DNA from: Ananas comosus
Taxonomy: Eukaryota > Streptophyta > Magnoliopsida > Poales > Bromeliaceae
Length of the DNA: 64,000 nucleotides
Direction: 5' to 3'
NCBI RefSeq assembly: GCF_001540865.1
Contig: NC_033641.1
Coordinates: 825,139 to 889,138, forward strand
Positions 1-11,255 of the stretch are shown one piece after another (the first letter of the stretch is position 1; each line of letters starts with the position of its first letter). Below the pieces are notes generated by a model. The model made no database searches and had not been told where the DNA came from. It saw only the letters and a program-made list of their open reading frames with translations. The position numbers were made by a program, and so were the translations under genes.

Positions 1-3000
1 TCACAATTAGATCTTCGAGCTGCTTAACCCCGCTTCCGTCTTCGGCAGGATTCGCGAGCAAACAACCGACGAATTTGGACGGATGCTTCTTTAGAACACT
101 ACAAACCGACCGATAGATGCGGTGAAATAATATGTTTTGCACGGTTCAAGTACGAGAATAGCTTCACTATTCCCGGGAGCAGAAGCTTTTAGGCCGGTAG
201 AGCAGAAGCTGCAATTTGAAGCTTCTGCTTCTGCTGTAGCAGAAAGCTAGCGAGGTGACTTAAATAAAAAAAAAAGCGATTCGTACTTCTTCAAATAGCT
301 CTGCTTAAAAAACGAACAACTTTACCTAGTCACGTAAGAGTGGTCGAACTTATGATTTATGGGTTGCACAATGAGAGCTCCATCCACTCCTGCTTCTGCC
401 ATTTGCTAAAGACGCGACAGCGACAAAATCAAAGTCGGATTATGATTTGGCTATTTAATATATTACGTGATTAGAAGTGTCGCATATTCGTTTATACGTA
501 AGTCTCAAAACTCAAAGAGAATTTCACAAACCGCAGCAACTTTAGATGTAACATTTAATCATGCGAAATCGATACAAATTTACAAATGGTGGGCGTAAAA
601 TTATAAGCAAAGCAAGATGATAACGAAAGAGAAGCGCAACGAAGAAAATCCCCCTTATGTGCATAAATACTGTTTTATTTCTGAAAAGTTGGTTTACTCT
701 ACAGGAGTATTAAAGCTTAAAATTTGAAGTAAAAGTAGCCACCGGGGGGGTTAGACGTGTTTGGCCTAGATTCTGAAAAGTGATTTTAGGGCCGAAAGTG
801 ATTTTTTTCTTGGATACAGCGCCTGGTAACATGTTTTTCAAAATCTGATTCTGATTTTCAGAATCGGTTTTCTGATTTTTAGAGGCCTAAAGTCAAAAGC
901 AGCTAAAACCTGCTTCTTGAAATCTGATTTTGATTTTGAACTCAAATTTTAAATTTAAATTTAGCTTCAGAACGTTAAATCTAGAATTTAAATTAAATAT
1001 CAAATTTTAAATCCTGCTTAAGATTTGAAATTTAAAATTTTTAAAGTCAAATTCAAGTTTTAAAATATTATTTAACAAAATAAATTATTATTTACAAAAA
1101 ATAGAAATTTTCTGCCTACCAACTTTATAAGATCGCTTTAAAAAAAATATATTTTTCCACTAGATTCAACCAAACGCTCTACAGTTTCTAACTAAAATCA
1201 ATTATGTAGAAATCGCTTCTTAAGAATCAAGGCCAAACTGCCCCTAAAGTGCTAGCTTGTCGAGCCTACTTTTGCTTCTACTGTGGCGAGAAAGCCAAAA
1301 TTAGATTCTTTTTCATTTTTTGAACTAAAAAAAGCGAAGTTGTCGGGTTGATTTCGGTATGTATAGTTTTTCTTCCCAGCAACACTACAGACTCAAACAG
1401 CATTTTATCGAACAACACTAGACCTTATAGCAAGGCCAAACAGGCCCGGAACTGTTGACCAAAAATTGAAGTAAAAGAATTCGAAAAGATCATAGAGAGG
1501 CATGGACTTTCTATACATATTTACTGCTAAACAGTAGGTTAACGACCGAGCCTACTAGCACTAATAACTCGTTGCACTCTAAACCACCGACCCAAAATGC
1601 TTAGACCCTGTTATTATTAGTAGAGTCTCATTTCATATCCAATGCGGGACTATTGAAGTGTCACAGTCACTCTAACACTCACTGATACACTACATAAGTT
1701 GTTTATTAGCTTGATCCTATTTGCTTAGATATGCAAAGTAAATAGATCCATAAATAAAATATGGGCTATTGTAGAAATTGAACAGGCCAATTTGATTTTA
1801 TATAAACCCCAAAAAATTACCAAAAAGAAAGAAAATGATGAGCAAAATTAATATGAGTACCTCAAGCAAGAAATCGACATCTCCGCGAAGTGAGGGCTCA
1901 TTTCCTGGGAAATAAGGGTATTTCTCCACAGCCTAGAATTTTTTTTTTAAAAAAAAAAAACATCAAAATATGATTTTTTAATGTTTTTTTTTTCGGGTAT
2001 CAATAAATCAATTTAAGCATCGAATTTTGATTTTTTTGAGTGCCCAGAATCCAATTTAAGCATCAAAAAAATCTGATCTAAGTATTTAGACATCAATTTA
2101 AGTATCAAAATATCGTCTTTTAGAGTACTCAGAAATCAATTTAGGCATCAAAATCAAATCTTTTAGAGTATCCGGAAACCCATTTAAGTATCAGAATCCC
2201 ATCTTTTTGAGTGCTCAGAAACTAATTTAAGCATCAAAATCTCATCTTTTTTTAGTACCCAGAAACCAATTTAAGCACCAGAATCTGATCTTTCTAAGTA
2301 TTTAGACACCAATTTAAGCATCAAAATACCATCTTTAAAGAGTACCCAGAAACCAATTTAAGCATCAAAATCAAATCGTTTAGAGTACCCAGAAACCAAT
2401 TTAAGTATCAGAATCCCATCTTTTTGAGGGCTCAGAAACTAATTTAAGCATCAAAATCTAATCTTTTTTGAGTACCCAGAAACCAATTTAAGCACCAAAA
2501 TCTGATCTAAGTATGTAGACACCAATTTAAACATCAAAATACCATCTTTTAGAGTACCCAGAAACCAATTTAAGCATCAAAATCAAATCGTTTAGAGTAC
2601 CCAGAAACCACTTTTAAGTGTCAGAATCCCATCTTTTTTACTCAGAAACTAATTTAAGCATCAAAATCTCATCTTTGTGAGTACCAGAAACCAATTTAAG
2701 CCCCAAAATCTGATCTTTCCAAGTATTTAGACACCAATTTAAGCATCAAAATAGAATCTTTAAGAGTACCCAGAAACCAATCTAAGCATCAAAATCAAAT
2801 CTTTTAGAGTACCCAAAAACCAATTTAAGTATCAGAATCCCATCATTTTGACTACTCAGAAACTAATTTAAGCATCAAAATCTCATCTTCTGAACTACCC
2901 AGAAACCAATTTGGGAAAGATAATTTTGCACCACATACCTCTTGGGGAGTGGCCCATACATGGAGATGAGAGTCTATAACCTTGAAAGAAGAAGAAGAAG

Positions 3001-3163
3001 AAGAAGAAGAAGAAGAAGAACCCTCCTTGGCCTTAGAAGCCATTGTAATGGCCAAAGAGACCAATTTGGAAGAAGAAGAAGAAGAAGAAGAAGAAGAGGG
3101 TGGTTTGGAGAAGATGATTGAGGAGATAGTAGAAGAGAGAGTAGTGGCAATGGTAGATGCCAT
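1..3163 (-). CDS. Amidohydrolase-family (TIM-barrel metal hydrolase) protein, 5' part, four exons
   Basis: The first 158 residues can be spliced from exons 3163-2939, 1932-1861, 405-326 and 98-1 (continuing off the window); all introns are GT-AG and the reading frame is kept (phases 0, 0, 2). Residues 1-60 are very Ser-rich, with two poly-Ser runs encoded by TTC/TCT trinucleotide repeats, and look like a plastid or mitochondrial transit peptide; an internal Met at residue 41 is an alternative start. The mature part begins with IDSHLHVW, whose HxH (H66, H68) is the first metal-ligand pair of the amidohydrolase superfamily. Later come YPYFPGNEPSLRGDVDFLL, AGVDGALIVQPINH and KKHPSKFVGCLLANPAEDG, all typical of the plant Amidohydrolase_2 family. 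The substrate is not known. A (CT)n tract lies about 60 bp upstream of the ATG. Family assignment is firm, function is not. Confidence 0.88.
745..1255. mobile_element. Possible degenerate MITE in intron 2
   Basis: A GTTTGGCCT motif near 750 faces an AGGCCAAAC motif near 1235 in inverted orientation. The AT-rich stretch between contains repeated AAATTTAAATT-type sequence and mirrored AATCTGATTTTGATTTT segments. Boundaries and target duplication are not clear. Confidence 0.3.
2000..2912. repeat. Higher-order minisatellite in intron 1 of the amidohydrolase gene
   Basis: Units of about 43 bp share the core CAGAAACCAATTTAAGCATC. They come as five recognisable subtypes in fixed order, so the whole block repeats about every 213 bp: the TCAGAATCCC variant recurs at 2191, 2408, 2621 and 2832. 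Subtypes differ by small indels and substitutions. The array stops about 26 bp from the exon 1 donor site. Confidence 0.85.
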
Positions 3164-3217
3164 TTTATATAACTTGTATTAATAAACATAGTATGTACTG
3201 TGGAATAGTACTATTTT

Positions 3218-3219
<2 letters not shown>

Positions 3220-3261
<42 letters not shown>
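3220..3261. repeat. (CT)n microsatellite upstream of the amidohydrolase ATG
   Basis: About 21 CT units; on the gene's strand this is a GA tract some 57-98 bp before the start codon, so it is probably in the 5' UTR or core promoter. Confidence 0.95.
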
Positions 3262-3264
<3 letters not shown>

Positions 3265-4339
3265 ACCACAAATTCACAAATTACAGTTTCTGTTAAATAT
3301 AAAAATATAAAATTATCATTCTCTATGTGGTTTAAGTTTACAGAGAAAATAATTATTTGGATTTCTTATTCCTATCAGAACAAAAAATTTTAGTTTCGAG
3401 CCCGGACGTAAAAAAAAGTGTTACATATAAAAAATATAAAAATATCATTCTCTATTGACTTAAATTTTTGGAGAAAATAATTGTTTCACATTATTTAACA
3501 ATTACAAACTTTCTTTTATCGTTTTTTGTGGTAAAAATGTAAAGAATTCATCTGAACTATAGAATATTCAGTCTACCGAAATTTTGATTTGAACGTCCAA
3601 TCTTTCAATTTATTTGATAATTTTTTTTGTCGTTGTTTAACTAAAATCAAATAGATTAAAAGTTTAGGTAGCAAAGTAAAATTTTTTAAAAGTTAAATTC
3701 TCACATAAAAATTAGTGATTGTTGAGGTAAGTTTCACACATTTTTATCTTTTTTAATTACATATGCATTCCTGTAAAGCAGTAATATTATATATTTAATT
3801 TTATTATCCTACAAATAGTTAATAAATATATATTCCTCTCTATTAGTTGATCAATTAAAATTAGCTTTTCATCTGTGAAATAATTATTTTACTCTTAGAT
3901 AAATATTTTTGATTATATCTAACTTTATTTTTTACTGCTTATATTTGTAATCTAACTTACATGTTATTTTATAAAAACTACAAATTATAAAATCTAAAAA
4001 GGGTATAATTGTCCGAACGATAAAAAATAATATATTTACATAACTTTGAGATATCAAGGAATATATTCGATAATTTAAATTTTACAGGGATATATCTGTG
4101 ATTTTAAAACTTTATAAAAGTATATATGAAATTACCCCTTTATATACTTTGTCATGGAGGATGCTTGTCGAATCTTGGCCGTCCATTTTTGTGATCCAAC
4201 GGTTGAATAATATCTCATTGGAATGTGCTTATATCCATTGTTGTAGATTTACTTTTTGGGTTTTTTTTTTTTTCTTTCTACAAAATTATAAGGTTAAAAT
4301 ACAGAAAACCCCTCTATAAGTACATATTTTTTTTTAGGA

Positions 4340-4695
4340 ATAACTTCAAAAAACCCCCTATGGTTTCGCACTTTCTCACTTTAGTACCATGTGGTTTAAA
4401 ATGTATCAATTTACCCCTTTGTGGTTTCATTTTTCTTTTTTTTTTATCAATTTTATTATTTTTTTTCTTAAATCAGTGACAAAATTAAAATTAAATGGTA
4501 CTAAAGTAAATATTCGGTAAATCTAGATGGATATCTGAAGTTTTTTTGTATATAATTTAACGAAATATTAAGAAAAAAGCTATAGAAAAGATAAAAACAA
4601 AACCACAGGGGGGCAAATTAATTGATACATTTTAAACCACAGGGTACTAAAGTGAGAAAGTGCGAAACCACAAGGAGGGTTTTTGAAGTTTTTCC
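4340..4695. mobile_element. MITE, AAACCACAGG family, copy 1
   Basis: The left end has TATGGTTTCGCACTTTCTCA followed by TTTAGTACC and GTGGTTTAAAATG. The right end carries the inverse: AAACCACAGGGTACTAAAG, TGAGAAAGTGCGAAACCAC. The halves can fold into a hairpin. The same ends recur six more times in this window. Confidence 0.75.
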
Positions 4696-7036
4696 ATTTT
4701 TTTACTTTCCTCCTCAGACATTCAAAAATCTAATATTTTATTTTCTTAAAATTTTAAAAATATTTTCAGAGGATTGTGGCATTAACGGAGATAGCGAAAA
4801 GACCAAATGATCCTTGTTCTATAAGGAAAATTAATTTTTAATATTTTTTTTGGTCATTTTAAGGATATTTTTGATATAAATTATAAGAAATAAATATAAT
4901 AGTGACAAAATTCTGACGGAAAGGGGTTAAATGCACAGATATGAAATTTTGAGGAGGTAAAATAAAAATTTTTGAAAATTAAGAGAAAAAATAAAAATAA
5001 AAATAAATAAATATTTATAGAAAACTTATCTATATTTTAGCCAAATTCTAAATACCTGTCATTATATGATATATTTAAGGGGGGCAACAACATCACATAT
5101 CCCTTTTCTAATTAATAGAGATGACGAAATAACCCTGTGTGAAAAAAAATAATAATAATGTTGTTGATTATGCGTAAACACTAGTGGAATCAGTGACGTC
5201 AATATGACATTATAAATATTTAATTATTATTTTTTATTTTACTATAAAATATATATATTATATTAATTATTATGGTAGTTTTATTTTAATATAAATTATT
5301 GATTTTTAGACTAAATTAAGTGGATAAAAGTTTTCGTGTTTCACATTTCGCAAGATTAATATGTTATAATAACATATAAAGTGAACAAAATCAATTACAA
5401 ATAAAATTCTTAAAATGTCAACCCAGTTTTAAGCTGTAGATCTTTTGATTCGACTTGATTCAATAGTCCAACTGGTTTGTCTAGGACCGGACCGATTCAC
5501 TGGTTGGCTGGTTGAACCGTTAGTTCGAATGGGTTAATTAAAACGGGTTTTGACTTTTTCGATTCGAAGAGTTGAACCGAACCGCTCTATGTACTATGTC
5601 ACAGCCAAATCGGTCGATTCGACCTAAATTTTAAAACATTGATAAGAACCAGACACGTCAGGAATATTGAAAAAAGTGAATTGAAACAGGACTGAATCAA
5701 AAGCAACCGAGCCGCAGTGTGCCATGTACCAAACTCTTCATATTACGTACGTAACACATCAGCAACTCATAAGCGCAATAATATAAAAAAGTACGTACAA
5801 TATATCGCAATCTTTTTTCATTAGTTAAACTGAGGAGACTTCGTTGGAATCTTGGCTTACGGCCTTGTTATACGTTATCTGTATTATATAAGATAGTATT
5901 GTTTGATAAAATATTGCCTGACTAGCTTATGAGAAAAGGAACATTATATTACAATTATTCAATAATTACTCTCTGCAGCAAAGTTGGAAACTTAAGTTGC
6001 ATTATATGTAAGTGTTCATGACTATGGAGAACATGAAAACATGCATATTGACTCTACAATAGCAACACATTAAGTGAAAATGTTAGAAATTTTTAGGAGC
6101 TTTTGCTTATATACCCTTCATTACTCTTCAAATTTTTCAGATTTATTCCTCCATTTCAAAGTACTTCTTTAAATCCCAAATTAATTCCATAAATAAACTC
6201 TAGGGTTTGGGGTATATGTTAAACATAAAAATATTTATATAAAGACCATTTTCTATTAGCTTAAGTTTTTAGAGTACATCGATTGTTTCACATAATATTA
6301 GAGTAGAAGGTCCTAAGTTCGAGTCATGCCAGGCTCTTAATATTATTAATTTTTTTCTATTTAATTCATAGAGTACAACGGAAACCTTATATTTGAAGAA
6401 GATTTTTCAAATCAATAAAGCTATTTTGGTAGTCCATGAGAGATATATTAGATATTATTCCAAATATTCTTATGCACGTTACAAATATGTAAAATAGCAA
6501 AACTCTTTGAACGTATAATTGGCTAAAACCTAAATGGTCGATACTTGATGTTCTAAGTTCGAAATCTAACTGCTTTACATTTCTAGCTGAGTGTATTACT
6601 GAAAATAATAAACAAAGCAAATAGCTTGCTGACTTTCTTTCTCTCTCTCAATGAAAAAGCCATGCATGTTGATGTGTATACACTCTAGTTGAAAAGTAGC
6701 TTAATAAGTGTATTATATACACCACCAATGTCATATCTTATATGTTGGCCACAACAAAGTGACAAACTATGGTCAAATTAGTCACACACATGGATCCCTT
6801 TATTATGTAACTTGTGTCTCAAGGACTTAAACCAGGGGCAATTGGCCAAATTTAATTCTTAAATTACTAGTTTTTTTTTGGCATAAATTTATCCTTTGTA
6901 AACATTATTTTTTTCTTGAAATTGTATAAATATTAATATATTGATCATTTTCAATCATGCATGATGTTTCTGATACATGCAAAATAAAAATGAATTTTAG
7001 GAAGTCTCACTTATATAGAGAGGGTATGTATGTATG

Positions 7037-7074
<38 letters not shown>

Positions 7075-7402
7075 TATATCCTTAAAAACCCCTATATATA
7101 TACACTCCAAATAAACATTCTTTCACCTTTCTTTTTAAGTAATTATATTACTATATTTAAAAATATATACCAAGGTGATAACATAACCAAAACTGCATAT
7201 GTGTTGCACATTACAGCTAACAAGCAAAAACAACATCAATACCTCTAAACAACATGCACCCAAAACCTCATACTACAATAACTAGCTAATGCTACACACA
7301 CACACACACACACACATACATATATATATATGCGTGAACTTGTAATATATTGTAGCATGGCCATGCATGCATGCATGATAAATATTATTATATATATTGT
7401 TC

Positions 7403-7947
7403 TCATGAGCAATGTTCAACTTGTAAGCTCGCAGGGGACATCTTAAATGCCCTATCCCATGAGTAGTGGAACTTAACCGAGGCCGAGCTTGCGATCCGAT
7501 CGCCGTTGTTGAGGAGGTATCCGATCCCCTCGCGACGAAACAATTTCCGATCGACGGGCATGGAGCTCGCGAACCCTTCCGACCGGAGGAACACGCTCTT
7601 CGTCCCACAGCGGCACGAGTTCTTCACCTCGACCTCGAACACGGGATCGTATCCGACCTTCGACCCCGTGTTGGTTGTTGTGATCTCTATGCTTGAGAGA
7701 TCACAAGGTTGACCAGTGTTCCCTATAGGAAAAAAATTAACTTTGCAATTAACATGGGGTGTAACATTTTAGGAGAAATATATTGTTCTATATATATAGA
7801 ATAACATTATGAGATATCTAGCTATAATATACATACATGTTCATGTACTATATATTTTAGAATAAAACTGTGGTTAAAGGTATATAATACATGATAATAA
7901 TATCTAAGTTGTGCATGCATGGCAATATGTTACTTTGTAAAATGGAT

Positions 7948-7979
<32 letters not shown>

Positions 7980-8190
7980 CATGCACTAATCTAAGAAAAG
8001 AAAATTGTTAATTAAGAGATTGAAGTTGTCATGCTATGTTATATATATATATATATATATATATATGATTTTTGATGGAATGATAAGATAAATAAATAGA
8101 TTAAACATGGTTAAGAGTACAAACTTTACCTTTTGGAAAGATGAAGAGGAAGAGGAGCAAGAAAGTGAGTAGCTTGAGAGGAGGTGCCAT
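7403..8190 (-). CDS. TPD1-like secreted protein (TAPETUM DETERMINANT 1 family), two exons
   Basis: Exon 1 is 8190-8130 and exon 2 is 7722-7403, joined by a phase-1 intron of 407 bp (gtaaag...tatag); the product is 126 aa. Residues 1-20 are a signal peptide (Leu/Phe-rich). The rest matches the TPD1/TDL1A/MIL2 family: a Cys after the signal peptide (C27), an acidic/Val beta strand, NSCRCG (C57, C59), FLRSEGFAS, VDRKLFRR, LLNNG, FHYSWD and a C-terminal HCS. Family members are small secreted ligands; TPD1 itself acts through the EMS1/MSP1 receptor kinase in anther cell fate. Two normally conserved cysteines are replaced: the one in the LRC motif by Ser68 and the one before LVNDG by Tyr89. A TATAAATA box lies on the gene's strand at 8334-8327 and a CT-rich 5' UTR at 8244-8212. 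Confidence 0.85.
7950..8066. repeat. GA and AT microsatellites inside the TPD1-like intron
   Basis: (GA)n at about 7950-7977 and (AT)n at about 8040-8066, both within the single intron. Confidence 0.9.
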
Positions 8191-8207
8191 GTGTGTTAGA
8201 TTAGGGT

Positions 8208-8211
<4 letters not shown>

Positions 8212-8246
<35 letters not shown>

Positions 8247-8340
8247 TTCTAAAAACCTCTTCTTCATAAGTGGTATTTATGAGAGAAAGAGAGAGAGGGG
8301 TGGGTTTCTAAAGCCTCTTTAAGGGGTATTTATAAAGAGG
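8212..8340 (-). promoter_or_regulatory. Core promoter and GA/CT-rich 5' UTR of the first TPD1-like gene
   Basis: A GA/CT microsatellite (8212-8244) starts 22 bp upstream of the ATG. Beyond it a segment is duplicated in tandem: GGTTTCTAAA...CCTCTT...GGTATTTAT at 8245-8280 and again at about 8304-8335. Each copy gives an AT-box on the minus strand (ATAAATACC); the distal one, TATAAATA at 8334-8327, is the better TATA box and gives a leader of roughly 100 nt. Confidence 0.6.
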
Positions 8341-8344
8341 TTTA

Positions 8345-9630
8345 ATATGCTTAATTAATGATTGTGGTTAGGTTGATATTATTAAAGTTATTCTCAGAAT
8401 ATTTTTGATTAAATAGACTTTTTTGTAATATATGGTATCAAACTTAATCTAGGTCCTCTTTGTTAATTCCACGTAACATATAAATATGTACATGGCTCTC
8501 TATCCATGGGCTTAGTTTCCTTTTCATTTACAGGTGAAAACAGTGGCTTAATTTGTACCTCTTTTTATTGATTAAACAACATTTTTTTTGTTACTAGGTG
8601 GGGTTCCCTTTCCTAAAATTGAGTTGTTTCTTGTGCAAGTGTAAAGGATGGTGCTTCTTTTTTTTTTTTTTTTTTTTTTTTTTGTATCATCCCCTTCTTT
8701 AAAAGCCAACTTGCATGATTGCTTTATAAAGGCTTTATTTTATGCTTTTCTATCCAATTGGTAGTGCTTTTACAATAGAAAGTGATTAGACAGATTTATT
8801 AAATTTAGTCATTATTTGCTAACTAATTTTTATCACAAAGTATGTGTATATGTGTGTATATATGTATATCACCTACTAGCTCCATTTTCATCGGAGATGC
8901 TGGAACAGATCAAATTTATTAAATTTTATATGTATTTATAAGAAAATTAGTTACTATTATCGACTCTTTTGGTAACATCTCGATTACTATATATTCTAAT
9001 TAATTAATCATGAATTACACTATCTTTCTCAGGAAATATATATATCAACTATCCAATTAGTGATTTTCACTTTTTTTTCAAAGAAATGAACTCGAAATTT
9101 TTTGCAACTTGTGATAGATACGGTGAGTCAGTTTCTTCGTAACGTTTTCTTTATACTCTATTATTGTGTTAACTTCATAACATGGAGGGTTTTGAGAGCT
9201 GATACACGCACTTCAAAAATACCACATAGCTAGCTTTACCAATATCATATGTTAAAGATAATATTATCAGAGATTTAAAGCATGTCATCACTAATAAACA
9301 TTTGTCTTATTTATATGCAAAACTTCAATTTTCTCTCCACGTACATGGTTTAACGTTTATTCACTTTACCATCGAGTGATTCAAAAATCACACCAAATTA
9401 TTCTATATATTTAATTTTGTTTTACCATAACAACCTGCTGTAAAGCAAGAAAACAGAAGGATATATAAACTGCATATTATAAGATAGTAAATAAATTATT
9501 AGTACTAATCCTACGTACAATACTGTAGTTTGCAAAACATATTATTTTACTATTCTATTTGATAGTAAGTTCTTATGGTGCAACGAAAACAAACCATAGT
9601 ATAGTTAAATATAATTGTTTGAACTACCAA
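8345..9630. other. Intergenic, nothing recognised
   Basis: AT-rich DNA with a 25-bp poly(T) run near 8659-8683. No coding signal, RNA gene or clear transposon end was found. Confidence 0.55.
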
Positions 9631-10144
9631 CACTACAACAAAACCGGTCTATAGCGATACTTTTAAATGTAGGTACATGTCAAAAAAGTGCTGCTAGCTA
9701 AAATTACCGACACTTTTAAAAAGTGTTGCTATATGTGGGGTCGCTAGGTATATAGTGACAGTTAAAAAGTGTCGCTATAATCTAAAAGAGTGCTGTTAAT
9801 TTACCAACACTTATTTAAGCATTTAGCAACCGCCGAAACTCTATCTAGTTGGCTGCGGTGGCAGAGGAGGACGACAGGAAAGGCTCTTCGTCTAGAATTT
9901 CAGTGGATTGAGTGAAGAGAGAAGAAAAGATGGTAATTGATTTTTCTTTTTTTTTTTCTTTTCTGTTTGTAATCGGGCCAAATGGACTGGGTGTGGTGGG
10001 TTGAGTAGAGTAATCTTTTATTTTTTATTGGATTGGGCTTTATATTTAGGCATTAGTAGATATTTTTTAAATTTTAAGATAAATGCGACACTTACTCAAA
10101 AGTGTCTCAAACATGTGTCCATATAATCTAATTCTGTTGTAGTG
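9631..10144. mobile_element. Non-autonomous CACTA (En/Spm-type) element, 514 bp
   Basis: The left end reads CACTACAACAAAACC and the right end TTCTGTTGTAGTG, the standard CACTA terminal inverted repeat. The 3-bp target duplication CAA is present on both sides. Subterminal copies of a GCGACACTTTT / AAAAGTGTCGC motif are repeated in both orientations, as expected for transposase-binding subterminal repeats. No transposase is encoded. Confidence 0.88.
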
Positions 10145-10559
10145 CAAATAGGAAAGTAATAAAGCGCAAATTAAAGTTCACCCTAAATAATTAAAAAGAT
10201 GATTCTTTTTTGAAAAAAAGAATCAGTTCTTTTTGACTTTTATCACTTGATTATAAAAAAACAAGAGGTTGAGGAATCTATTTCAAAATGTGCTATATAT
10301 AGTTGAAGGGGTCTCCATACATTTTTTGCCTATGGGAAATTAATACAGTGATCTTGAGTTACTATTTTGCCTTTTCCCAACAAAAAGTGACAATAAATAC
10401 AATTATTAAAGAATGGAATTGGAAAGGAACATAGTGTTTAATTACTTATTAATTTTAAGGCCTAGAGAGGAGGAGACAGAGTTTAGACTCATCCAACATA
10501 TTGGATTTTATTAGGTTTTATTGGGTTTTTTGTGATTTAAAATTTGTTAAGCCTCTTGA

Positions 10560-11255
10560 AAACTCCATAATTATTAATGGCCTTGTTTGGGAGCCCAACA
10601 AAAATTTTCATATATAAGGTTTAGTCCCACATTAGAAACCAAAAGAATGTTGATAGTATATAAATATTCCTTTATTCTCAAGCTAATTGTTTGGAAGAAA
10701 ATTAGAGTTATGTTCTCGTTTAAATAAACGCACACACGAGCTGGGCCGGGCCGGAGGCGGCGGGCGTGGTTCATACACCCAGTTTATTTTATTTTTATTT
10801 TTCGATTTTATCGGTTTTCTAATTATAATCCTAATTCTTATCCGTATAATTTTAGGTTTATTTTGTTCTACACGGATTTCACGCATTGAAACAAGATTCT
10901 TGCCTTTGTTATAAATATTTGAATAAGAACCCGAGCATATCTAAACCCTCTCGCCTTTTCCTGTTTTCTCGCCATTAATCGTTTCCGCCAGTTTTCGCCA
11001 AATTTTCTTTGCTGGATCTGAAGCTTGTTGAGTTCATCTTGCGCCATCTTGAAAGCGTGCCGATAGGGTGAAAAGTGATCATTGTATCGCTAGGAGTAAT
11101 TGCCGGGAAGCCTCGCACGTGGAGGGATAATTTCGCTTCTAAGACAATACTCTGCAAGCCTCAATCCATAGGCCTTTTCTATTCCTTATCTTTACAATAT
11201 TTTTGTTTAATTTCGTCTCGAAATTTCTCTAAAACTGTAATTAAACTTTCGAGTT
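10560..11255. mobile_element. Possible solo LTR
   Basis: Higher sequence complexity than the flanks, with the phrase TTTAGTCCCACATTAGAAACC, a TATAAATA box near 10661, a GC-rich downstream segment and CGCACGTGGAGGGATAA, a layout common in plant Copia LTRs. I could not find matching TG...CA ends or a target duplication, so this is tentative. Confidence 0.3.

Larger units (their letters stand above)
3164..7402. other. Intergenic, no protein gene seen
   Basis: AT-rich. It holds a (CT)n tract, one copy of the AAACCACAGG-type MITE, a dispersed segment at about 6240-6365 with TTCGAGTCATGCCAGGC, a (TA)n tract at 7041-7070 and a (CA)n tract at 7293-7316. Short open frames here are low-complexity and have no recognisable domain. 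Confidence 0.6.

Noticed and set aside
2000..2912. CRISPR-like array
   Set aside because: This is a eukaryotic intron; units are diverged and contiguous without unique spacers of constant length.
7361..7378. Repeated CATGCATG as RY promoter elements
   Set aside because: They lie downstream of the TPD1-like stop codon in a CATG simple repeat and have no accompanying G-box or gene start.
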